Source of the DNA: Streptomyces rugosispiralis
Lineage (GTDB): Bacteria; Actinomycetota; Actinomycetes; Streptomycetales; Streptomycetaceae
Length of the DNA stretch: 64,000 nt
NCBI RefSeq assembly: GCF_024505145.1
Contig: NZ_JANIAA010000037.1
Span: forward strand, 1 to 64,000
Direction of reading: 5' to 3'
Shown here piece after piece: positions 23,538 to 30,513 of this stretch (position 1 is the first letter of the stretch; each line of letters begins with the position of its first letter). A program made the position numbers and the translations under genes. The notes under the pieces are model-generated. The model was not told where the DNA came from, ran no database searches, and worked only from the letters and a program-made list of their open reading frames with translations.

Positions 23538-24145
23538 ACAATCTCCTGAGAACTACGGGTCTGGCGGGCCTGTAGGTACTGGACGAGGGCGATCAGCGCG
23601 CGGGTGGAGGAGATCCGGTCCCGGGCGTCGCAGGTCACCAGGGGGGTCTCCGGAAGCAGATCGAGGGCCTCCCGCACCTCCGGCTCGGCGAAGCGGGGAG
23701 CGCCCTCGAAGTGGTTGACGGCGACGGCGTACGGCAGTCCGTGCTCCTCCAGGACGGCCATCACCGGGAAGGACTGCTCCAGCCGCCGGGTGTCGGCCAG
23801 CACCAGCGCGCCCAGCGCCCCGAGCGTCATGTCCCGCCACAGCCGGGTGAAGCGCCGCTGCCCCGGTGTGCCGAACAGATAGAGCACCAGGGACTCGCTG
23901 AGGGTGAGCCGGCCGAAGTCCATGGCGACGGTGGTGGTCGTCTTGTCCTCGGTGCCCCGCAGATCGTCGATGAGCGCACCGGCCTCGGTCATCGTCTCCT
24001 CGGTGCGCAGCGGCCGGATTTCCGACAGCGAGCTCACATAGGTCGTCTTGCCGACCGCGAAGTGCCCGACGACCAGGATCTTCGCCGCCACCCGCACCGT
24101 GGCCGGCAGATAGGCCGCCTGGTCAGAGGCGAGCGCGGAGTCCAT
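23534..24145 (-). CDS. Conservon small GTPase (CvnD type)
   Basis: 203 aa from the ATG at 24145 with AGGAGGTG 5 nt upstream. P-loop VVGHFAVGKTT (25-35), switch region with EDKTTTTVAMDFGR, and LFGTPGQRRF as the G3 element. The G4 motif is replaced by AVNHFEGA, as is usual in the CvnD/MglA-like family. It should cycle between GTP and GDP states and connect the membrane kinase-like protein with downstream effects. The start overlaps the DUF742 gene by 23 bp, and the order is the standard cvnA-B-C-D. Confidence 0.92.
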   Translation of the reverse strand: MDSALASDQAAYLPATVRVAAKILVVGHFAVGKTTYVSSLSEIRPLRTEETMTEAGALIDDLRGTEDKTTTTVAMDFGRLTLSESLVLYLFGTPGQRRFTRLWRDMTLGALGALVLADTRRLEQSFPVMAVLEEHGLPYAVAVNHFEGAPRFAEPEVREALDLLPETPLVTCDARDRISSTRALIALVQYLQARQTRSSQEIV

Positions 24146-24479
24146 CGAGCACCTCCTGGAGCAGCTGGACCTCGGGGAGTTCGGCGGGCGGGATCGGGGC
24201 CCGCGCGCTGATGTGGCCACTGTCCACGAGGTCGCCGAGCAGCACCTTGGTGACGCTGACGGGCAGCTCCAGATACCCGGAGACCTCGGCCACCGAGAGC
24301 GCGCCGCCCAGGCACAGCTCCATGACCCGCCGCTTCTCCGGGCTGAGCCCGGTGAGCGGCCGGTCGGGGTGGGCCATGACCAGGGTCACCAGGTCGAAGG
24401 TGTTACGAGTCGGGTAGGCACGGCCGTCGGTCACGACATACGGCCGTACCAATCCTCGTTCGCGCCTCCCCGGGCTCAT
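24123..24479 (-). CDS. DUF742 protein of the conservon (CvnC type)
   Basis: 118 aa from the ATG at 24479, overlapping the roadblock gene stop by 4 nt. It has the family pattern RPYVVTDGRAYPT at the N-terminus and a winged-helix-like core (MELCLGGALSVAEVSGYLEL, then VTKVLLGDLVDSGHI). Proteins of this family are thought to bind the GTPase or DNA in conservon signalling. The length is normal for the family. Confidence 0.92.
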   Translation of the reverse strand: MSPGRRERGLVRPYVVTDGRAYPTRNTFDLVTLVMAHPDRPLTGLSPEKRRVMELCLGGALSVAEVSGYLELPVSVTKVLLGDLVDSGHISARAPIPPAELPEVQLLQEVLDGLRARL

Positions 24480-24904
24480 GCGTGGCTGCCGATCCCCTGC
24501 CGCGGGAGGCCCTGCCTCGGCGGGCTGGTGAGCTCCTTGCCGAGCCGGTCGACGAGTTTCTGCATCCGGTAGCTGACCGCCTCCATGTCCACCGCCTCGG
24601 TGGCCGAGACCGCCAGATACGCACCGGGCCCGGCGGCGATCAGGAAGACGTACCCGCCGACGAACTCGACCAGCGTCTGCTGCCAGGGCGTCTCGTGCGG
24701 ATCACAGAACTCGGAGGTGGAGCGGCTGATCGACTGCAGTCCGGAGAGTGCGGCGGCCTGGCGCTCGGCCTCGTCGCGCGCGATGCCCTGGGAGTGTGCC
24801 CGGAGCATCCCGTCCGCGGAGAGCAGGATCGCGTGCCGCGCCTCCGGCATCTTGACGACCTCGTCGAGCATCCAGCCGAGCTCGTTGTTGAGATGGTCGT
24901 TCAT
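24476..24904 (-). CDS. Roadblock/LC7-domain protein of the conservon (CvnB type)
   Basis: 142 aa from the ATG at 24904 overlapping the kinase-like gene stop (ATGA). Roadblock fold: LGWMLDEVVKMPEARHAILL, then SADGMLRAHSQGI and a C-terminal GGYVFLIAAGPGAYLAVSA strand pair. Related to MglB, it probably acts on the CvnD GTPase. The last 20 residues (SPPRQGLPRQGIGSHA) are a flexible tail. Confidence 0.92.
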   Translation of the reverse strand: MNDHLNNELGWMLDEVVKMPEARHAILLSADGMLRAHSQGIARDEAERQAAALSGLQSISRSTSEFCDPHETPWQQTLVEFVGGYVFLIAAGPGAYLAVSATEAVDMEAVSYRMQKLVDRLGKELTSPPRQGLPRQGIGSHA

Positions 24905-26487
24905 GCCTGGCGATTCCCTTCGTCATGGTGCGGGGCGGAGTCCTGGGTGGCGGACCGGCCGGAGCGGGTGCCGCGGGCGAACGCGCCCATCCGCGAAGCG
25001 GTTTCCTTCGCGGACCGCACGCGGAACGCGCCCGTGTCGGGGTCGGCGGCGCCGGTCTGCCCGGCGCCCGTGGTCCAGTCGCCGGGCGGCGGGGTGGCCG
25101 CGGCCTGCCGGCGGCGGCGCTTGGGCAGACCGCCCGCCGTGGTGCCGTACACGCCGGTGCCCTCGCCGTCGGGGGACGGCTGGGGCGCCGGGGCGGGTGC
25201 CGGTTCCGGGGCGGATGCCGCCTGGGCCGGTGCCGGAGGCTGGGCCCGGTGCGGGATCGGCGCCTGGTGCGGGGCCGGGGCCTGATGCGGGGAGGGAGCC
25301 TGGTGCGGGGCCGGGGCCTGATACGAGCCCGGGGCCCGGTGCGGGATCGGGGACGGCTCCTGCGCCTGGGCCGGGGCGGCCGGAGCCTGCTGCGCCCTCC
25401 TGGGGGGACGGGTCCTGCGGGAGGGCAGGGTGTGCAGCGGCTCGGCGCCCTCGGGGTCCTGCCCGGCGGTGCCCGGCCGCCCGTCGGGGTCGACATGGGT
25501 GAGCAGCTCGGTCGGCAGGAACAGCACGGCGCGCACACCGCCGTACGGGGACCGGGTGTCCACCGAGACGCTGAAGCCGTACCGCGCGGCCAGCAGGCCC
25601 ACCACGGCGAAGCCGAACTGCGGCGGGTCGCCGAGCCGGGCGACGTCCACGGCGCGCTGGCCGGAGAGCAGGCTGGCGGCCCGCTGGACCTCCAGGCCGT
25701 CCATGCCCACACCGGCGTCGTCGATCACGATGCAGGCCCCGTTGTGCACCGGCTGGAGGCTGACCTCCACCGAGGTGTTGGGCTGCGAGTGGCGGGCGGC
25801 GTTGTCCAGCAGCTCGGCGACCGCGAGCACCGCGGGCTCCACGGCCCGGCTCACCACGGCGACGTCGATCAGGGTGTGCACCTGGACGCGCTGGTAGTCG
25901 CGGATGCGCGACTTGGCGCCGCGGACCACATCGGTCAGCGAGGAGGCCAGCCGCTGCCGGCCGGGCCAGGAGCCGCAGAGCACCGCGATGGCCTGGGCGC
26001 GCCGGCCGAACTGGGCGTTGGCGTGGTCGATCTCCAGCAGGTCCCGCAGCACATCGGGGTTGTCGTGCCGCTCCTGCATCTCGGAGATGGAGACCTGCTG
26101 TTCATTGGCGAGTCCCTGGACGGCTCGCATGGACGCCTTGAGCGCCGCCTTGGCGGAGGCGTCGGCGCGCGTCTGCGCCTTGTCCACCGCCCGGGTGAAC
26201 TGCTCCATGACGGCGTGCAGGCTCTGCGCGAAGGCCGTACCGGCCAGCTTCTCGTCGCGCAGGCCCGGCAGCGGGCCGGCCTGGCTCAGCGCGTCGGCGA
26301 TCGAGGGGAGGCGTACGTCGACGAGGTGGCGCACCTCCTCGTCACGGGCGCGCAGGCTGTCCTCGAGCGTGGCGTTGCGCCTGCGGACTCCGGCGGTGAT
26401 CTGCCGCTGGCGGATCAGAAGCACCAGGACGACGAGAAGCGCGGCGGCCAGACACCAGCTCACCGCCTCCGATATGTGATCAGTCAT
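24901..26487 (-). CDS. Conservon sensor histidine-kinase-like protein (CvnA type)
   Basis: 528 aa from the ATG at 26487 with GAGG upstream. One N-terminal transmembrane helix (WCLAAALLVVLVLLI, 11-25) is followed by a long helical region. The HATPase domain is at about 190-330 (N box AVAELLDNAARHS, G1 box VIDDAGVGMDG). No phospho-acceptor H-box of the usual kind is evident. After it comes a Pro/Ala/Gln-rich linker with a PHQAP repeat (about 385-420) and a positively charged C-terminus. It is the membrane input component of the conservon and the first gene of that operon. Confidence 0.9.
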   Translation of the reverse strand: MTDHISEAVSWCLAAALLVVLVLLIRQRQITAGVRRRNATLEDSLRARDEEVRHLVDVRLPSIADALSQAGPLPGLRDEKLAGTAFAQSLHAVMEQFTRAVDKAQTRADASAKAALKASMRAVQGLANEQQVSISEMQERHDNPDVLRDLLEIDHANAQFGRRAQAIAVLCGSWPGRQRLASSLTDVVRGAKSRIRDYQRVQVHTLIDVAVVSRAVEPAVLAVAELLDNAARHSQPNTSVEVSLQPVHNGACIVIDDAGVGMDGLEVQRAASLLSGQRAVDVARLGDPPQFGFAVVGLLAARYGFSVSVDTRSPYGGVRAVLFLPTELLTHVDPDGRPGTAGQDPEGAEPLHTLPSRRTRPPRRAQQAPAAPAQAQEPSPIPHRAPGSYQAPAPHQAPSPHQAPAPHQAPIPHRAQPPAPAQAASAPEPAPAPAPQPSPDGEGTGVYGTTAGGLPKRRRRQAAATPPPGDWTTGAGQTGAADPDTGAFRVRSAKETASRMGAFARGTRSGRSATQDSAPHHDEGNRQA

Positions 26488-27099
26488 CAGGAACCTCGTG
26501 CAGGAGAAACGCGGGCGCGGAAGGAACGTTCAGAGCCCTGATGTCCCGTCCGGAAACGGAATACGACGATCATCTTAGCCATGTCGTGACCTAGCGTCCG
26601 ACACCCGTGACAAAGTTCGAACCAGCGGGAATCACCGGTCATTTGTCATGTGGTTTCGGTGAAGATCCGGGATTTCAGGCGAAGATGAAGGGTCTCGACC
26701 ACCCGAGGAGCGCCGCAACCCGGGCCCACCGTAGTGGTCACGGCTGATCACCGACAGCTTTTTCACTCTCCATCCGCAACCGGAAATGATCGTTACCTCT
26801 TTCCTCCGGGCGTGTCCGCGATCGCCTCCGGCCACCTCCGCTCATCACCGATCACCGTGGGAACTTTCGGGCTATGTCATACGTCACCACCTTCATTTCC
26901 GGACCGTCGCGCGCGGACGGGGGAGCGGGCCGCCGGTACGGATACGGTGGGGAGAGGTGCCGCGGCGGCCGACTCCCGTCGTCCCCTGGCACCGGCATCG
27001 GGGTTCCGCCCCGCTGTCGCCCCGTAGGTCCTGGAAGGAAGATGTGAGCAGGGTGTTTGCGCAGGTCGGCACGGTCATCAGGAGTGCGGGGTAGGACGC
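26488..27099. other. Divergent intergenic region between the conservon and trkA
   Basis: About 610 bp without a supported gene. Reading frames here have no codon bias or ribosome binding sites. It should contain the leftward conservon promoter and the rightward trkA promoter. I see no riboswitch-like or strongly palindromic element. Confidence 0.5.
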
Positions 27100-27768
27100 A
27101 TGCATATCGTGATCATGGGCTGCGGCCGGGTGGGCGCGGCCCTCGCCCAGACCCTGGAGCAACAGGGGCACACGGTCGCGGTCGTCGACCAGGACCCCAC
27201 CGCCTTCCGCCGCCTCGGCGCGGGCTTCGGCGGGCGCCGGGTGACCGGCGTCGGCTTCGACCAGGACACCCTGCGCGAGGCGGGCATCGAGGAGGCCGGG
27301 GCCTTCGCCGCGGTCAGCAGCGGCGACAACTCCAACATCATCGCGGCCCGGGTGGCCCGCGAGATGTTCGGCGTGGAGAACGTGGCGGCCCGGATCTACG
27401 ACCCCCGCCGGGCCGAGGTCTATCAGCGCCTCGGCATCCCGACCGTGGCCACGGTGCGCTGGACCGCCGACCAGATGCTGCGGCGGCTGCTGCCGTCCGG
27501 CGCGGAGCCGCTGTGGCGGGACCCGAGCGGCGGGGTCCAGCTGGCCGAGGTGCACATCTCCCCCTCGTGGGTGGGCCACAAGGTCAGCACGCTCCAGGAG
27601 GAGACCGGGGTGCGGGTCGCGTTCCTCACCCGGCTCGGCGAGGCGATGCTGCCGACCTCCGGGACGGTGCTCCAGGAGGGCGACCTGGTGCATGTGATGA
27701 TGCGCACCGACGAGGTCGAGAAGGTCGAGGCGGCGTTCGAAAAGGGTCCCGAGGAGGCAAGCCGATGA
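27100..27768 (+). CDS. TrkA-type RCK protein 1 (potassium channel/transporter regulator)
   Basis: 222 aa from the ATG at 27100. RCK-N Rossmann domain: HIVIMGCGRVGAALAQTLEQ (glycine-rich NAD loop), the acidic VVDQDP at the end of beta-2 and AVSSGDNSNIIAARVARE. A C-terminal RCK-C-like half (about 135-215) ends in EGDLVHVMM. It regulates a potassium transporter in response to NAD(H) or other ligands; RCK-C domains of this kind can bind c-di-AMP. It is coupled by ATGA to the second RCK gene. The divergent APC permease at 18774 is the obvious partner. Confidence 0.88.
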   Translation: MHIVIMGCGRVGAALAQTLEQQGHTVAVVDQDPTAFRRLGAGFGGRRVTGVGFDQDTLREAGIEEAGAFAAVSSGDNSNIIAARVAREMFGVENVAARIYDPRRAEVYQRLGIPTVATVRWTADQMLRRLLPSGAEPLWRDPSGGVQLAEVHISPSWVGHKVSTLQEETGVRVAFLTRLGEAMLPTSGTVLQEGDLVHVMMRTDEVEKVEAAFEKGPEEASR

Positions 27769-28442
27769 GGGTCGCCATTGCCGGTGCGGGCGCCGTGGGG
27801 CGTTCCATCGCGAGCGAGCTGCTGGAGAACGGGCACGAGGTGCTCCTCATCGACAAGGCGCCGACCGCCATCTCGGTGGAGCGGGTGCCGCAGGCCGAGT
27901 GGCTGCTGGCCGACGCCTGCGAGATCACCTCGCTGGACGAGGCCGCGCTGCAGCGCTGCAACGTGGTCATCGCGGCCACCGGTGACGACAAGGTCAACCT
28001 GGTCGTCTCGCTGCTCGCCAAGACCGAGTACGGGGTGCCCCGGGTGGTCGCCCGGGTCAACAACCCCAAGAACGAATGGCTGTTCAACGAGGCGTGGGGC
28101 GTCGATGTGGCCGTCTCCACCCCGCGTCTGATGTCGGCGCTGGTCGAGGAGGCGGTGAGCGTCGGCGATCTGGTGCGGCTGCTCCGCTTCAGCCACGGCG
28201 ACGCCAACCTGGTGGAGCTGACGCTGCCGCCGGAGGCGGCGCTGGTGGGCACCCGGGTCGGCGATGTGGAGTGGCCGGAGGACACCACGCTGGTCACCAT
28301 CATCCGCGGCACCCGCGTGCTGACCCCGAACAAGGACGATGTGCTGGAGGCCGGGGACGAGCTGCTGTTCGTCGCGGCGCAGGCGCGCGAGGAGCAGCTG
28401 GAGGCGCTGCTGTCCGTCCAGCGCCAGGACACCGCGGGCTGA
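27765..28442 (+). CDS. TrkA-type RCK protein 2
   Basis: 225 aa from the ATG at 27765 with GAGGAGG 7 nt upstream, overlapping the previous stop. RCK-N: MRVAIAGAGAVGRSIASELL with LLIDKAP as the NAD ribose contact; RCK-C from about 135, ending in VLEAGDELLFVAA. It pairs with the gene before it, probably as a mixed octameric ring that gates a K+ transporter. A bidirectional terminator hairpin follows 40 bp downstream. Confidence 0.9.
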   Translation: MRVAIAGAGAVGRSIASELLENGHEVLLIDKAPTAISVERVPQAEWLLADACEITSLDEAALQRCNVVIAATGDDKVNLVVSLLAKTEYGVPRVVARVNNPKNEWLFNEAWGVDVAVSTPRLMSALVEEAVSVGDLVRLLRFSHGDANLVELTLPPEAALVGTRVGDVEWPEDTTLVTIIRGTRVLTPNKDDVLEAGDELLFVAAQAREEQLEALLSVQRQDTAG

Positions 28443-28484
28443 CGAGGGACGTCTCGGGCTGACGGGGCCGGGCCCTGCCCAGGA

Positions 28485-28522
28485 CTGTGCCCGCCACCCG
28501 GGAGACCGGGCGGCGGGCACAG
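28485..28522. terminator. Bidirectional hairpin between convergent genes
   Basis: CTGTGCCCGCC (28485-28495) pairs with GGCGGGCACAG (28512-28522), with an additional inner CCCGG/CCGGG stem. It lies in the 96-bp gap between the rightward trkA pair and the leftward DUF3159 gene, so it can serve both. Confidence 0.8.
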
Positions 28523-28538
28523 CGCCTCGGTGAACGCC

Positions 28539-29360
28539 TCAGTGCCGGGGCGGCTGCCGGTCGGCGGATTCGGTACGGGCCTCGGACACGATCTGGCCGG
28601 TCCACTCCGAGAGCAGCGGATCGGCGATCTTGTCGGCCTCGGCCTTCGTCCGCTCCCGCTCCCGCTCGGCCTTCTCCTCCGCCTCCATCTCCGCGATGAC
28701 GTCGATCGGCGGCGGGGCCTTGGCCAGGAAGATCCAGGTCAAGTAGACGCAGAGCAGGAACGGCGGAATGCCGAGCGCCACCTTGACCCAGCCGAGCTGG
28801 GTGGCGTCCCCCCACCAGTACAGCGGGAACAGCACCGCCGACTTGGCCAGCAGGATCAGCCCCCACGCCCAGGTGGACCGGGTGTACGCGCGGAACCGGC
28901 CCGGGTTGCGGGTGCGCCAGGAGAGGTTCTCCTTCAGCATCGGCCCGAGCAGCACGCCGATCAGCGGGAAGCGGAAGATCGCCGAGAGGATGTAGGCGAT
29001 CGCCAGGCCCAGGGTGTAGAGCATGCCCGGCAGATAGAAGTTCTTCGCGTCGCCGGAAATCATCGCGAAGATCGCGCCGAACGCGACCCCGAGGACCCCG
29101 CTGAAGGCGTGCTTCAGGGTCTCCTTGCGCACCAGCCGGGCGAGCCCGAGCAGCACGGTGAGGCCGAGCGCGGCGATCGCGGCGAGGTGGATGTCCCGCT
29201 TGATCGTGTACATCAGGACGAAGACCAGACCGGGGACGGTGGTGTCCACCATGCCCCGCACCCCGCCGAACGCCTCCATGAGCGCGGTGTCCGCCGCCGC
29301 CCTGCTGTCGGCGGCGGTACGTCGGTGCCCGGTCGGGGGCGTCTTGTCGTCTGGTGTCAC
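28539..29360 (-). CDS. DUF3159 integral membrane protein
   Basis: 273 aa from a GTG at 29360. It has five or six transmembrane helices (for example VDTTVPGLVFVLMYTI, IAALGLTVLLGLARLV, WAWGLILLAKSAVLFPLYWW and LGIPPFLLCVYLTWIFLA) and a charged C-terminal helix rich in Glu, Arg and Lys. The pattern of the conserved loop RFPLIGVLLGPMLKENLSWR fits the actinobacterial DUF3159 family. Function unknown. It follows the OB-fold gene by 3 bp and is probably co-transcribed with it. Confidence 0.8.
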   Translation of the reverse strand: MTPDDKTPPTGHRRTAADSRAAADTALMEAFGGVRGMVDTTVPGLVFVLMYTIKRDIHLAAIAALGLTVLLGLARLVRKETLKHAFSGVLGVAFGAIFAMISGDAKNFYLPGMLYTLGLAIAYILSAIFRFPLIGVLLGPMLKENLSWRTRNPGRFRAYTRSTWAWGLILLAKSAVLFPLYWWGDATQLGWVKVALGIPPFLLCVYLTWIFLAKAPPPIDVIAEMEAEEKAERERERTKAEADKIADPLLSEWTGQIVSEARTESADRQPPRH

Positions 29361-29363
29361 CGG

Positions 29364-29783
29364 CTACTCCTGTCCGAGCGGTCGGAGTTCGTACTTCGGA
29401 TTGAACAGCACCCGGCGCCCATGGCTCATGGAGATCCGGCCCGAGGCGATCAGCCTGCGCCCCGGTTCTATCCCGATGATGGAGCGACGGCCCAGCCACA
29501 CCACGTCCAGCGCGGCGGTGCCGTCGAAGAGCTCCGCCTCCAGTGCGGGAACTCCGGCCCGCGGCCTGAGCGTCACCGTGCGCAGCGTGCCCGTCACCTT
29601 GACGATCTGACGGTCACCGCAGTCGCCGATCTTGGTGCAGCCCGCGGCCTCCGCGTCCTGCTGCAACTCGGCGGAGTGCAGCTCCTCCTGGGAGCTCGAC
29701 AGCCGGTCCAGCATCCGCCGGAACCGGCCGCCCGGCTTCCCGGGCCTGTCTCCCCCATCGGAGGGGTGGCGTACGGAACTCAT
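29364..29783 (-). CDS. OB-fold nucleic-acid-binding-domain protein
   Basis: 139 aa from the ATG at 29783; another ATG at 29807 would add 8 residues. Neither has a strong ribosome binding site. The C-terminal half is a small beta-barrel: VKVTGTLRTVTLRPR, then LEAELFDGTAALDVVWLG and SGRISMSHGRRVLFN, typical of OB-fold domains. The N-terminal 45 residues are charged (FRRMLDRLSSSQEELHSAEL). Likely a nucleic-acid-binding accessory protein; the role is not known. It sits directly upstream of the DUF3159 gene. Confidence 0.75.
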   Translation of the reverse strand: MSSVRHPSDGGDRPGKPGGRFRRMLDRLSSSQEELHSAELQQDAEAAGCTKIGDCGDRQIVKVTGTLRTVTLRPRAGVPALEAELFDGTAALDVVWLGRRSIIGIEPGRRLIASGRISMSHGRRVLFNPKYELRPLGQE

Positions 29784-29829
29784 ACGGCCAGCGTACCGGT
29801 GCGCCATCCCCGAAACGCCGTCCCCGCGC

Positions 29830-30513
29830 TCATCGCTCGAACCGGTACCCCATACCCGGCTCGGTGACGAAGTGCCGCGGATGCGAGGGGTCGGCCTCCA
29901 GCTTGCGGCGCAGCTGCGCCATGTACACCCGCAGATAGTTGCTCTCGGTGCCGTACGAGGGGCCCCACACCTCCTGGAGCAGCTGCTTCTGGCTGACCAG
30001 ACGGCCGGCGTTGCGCACCAGGACCTCCAGCAGATGCCATTCGGTGGGGGTCAGTCGCACATCGCGGCCGTCGCGATGGGCCTTCTTGGCGGCCAGGTCG
30101 ACGGTGAACGCGTCGGTCTCCACCACCACCGAGTCCTCCGGCCGCCCGACGGGCTCGGCGCGGCGGACGGCCGCGCGCAGCCGGGCGAGCAGCTCGTCCA
30201 TGCCGAACGGCTTGGTGACGTAGTCGTCCGCCCCGGCGTCGAGCGCCTCGACCTTCTCGTCCGAGGTCTGACGGGCGGAGAGGACCAGGATCGGCACCCG
30301 GGTCCAGCCCCGGATCCCCCTGATCACCTCCACCCCGTCCATATCGGGCAGGCCGAGGTCGAGCACGATCACATCGGGATGGCGGGCGGCGGCGAGCCGG
30401 AGAGCGGTGGCGCCGTCCGAGGCCGCGTCCACCTCGTACTTGCGCGCCTTCAGGTTGATCACGAGGGCGCGCACGATCTGCGGCTCGTCGTCCACCACGA
30501 GCACCCGGTTCAT
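29830..30513 (-). CDS. kdpE: KdpE-type response regulator
   Basis: 227 aa from the ATG at 30513, overlapping the kdpD stop (ATGA). Receiver domain with phospho-acceptor Asp52 (VIVLDLGLPDMDG) and Lys in VTKPF; OmpR-type winged helix from about 135, ending in TEPGMGYRFER. It belongs with the KdpD-type kinase immediately upstream, which senses potassium or turgor. In other bacteria the pair induces the kdpFABC potassium ATPase; those genes are not in this window. Confidence 0.92.
   Translation of the reverse strand: MNRVLVVDDEPQIVRALVINLKARKYEVDAASDGATALRLAAARHPDVIVLDLGLPDMDGVEVIRGIRGWTRVPILVLSARQTSDEKVEALDAGADDYVTKPFGMDELLARLRAAVRRAEPVGRPEDSVVVETDAFTVDLAAKKAHRDGRDVRLTPTEWHLLEVLVRNAGRLVSQKQLLQEVWGPSYGTESNYLRVYMAQLRRKLEADPSHPRHFVTEPGMGYRFER

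Noticed and set aside
26734..27094. Overlapping forward open frames upstream of trkA as small genes
   Set aside because: No ribosome binding site, poor codon bias and no conserved sequence; treated as promoter region.
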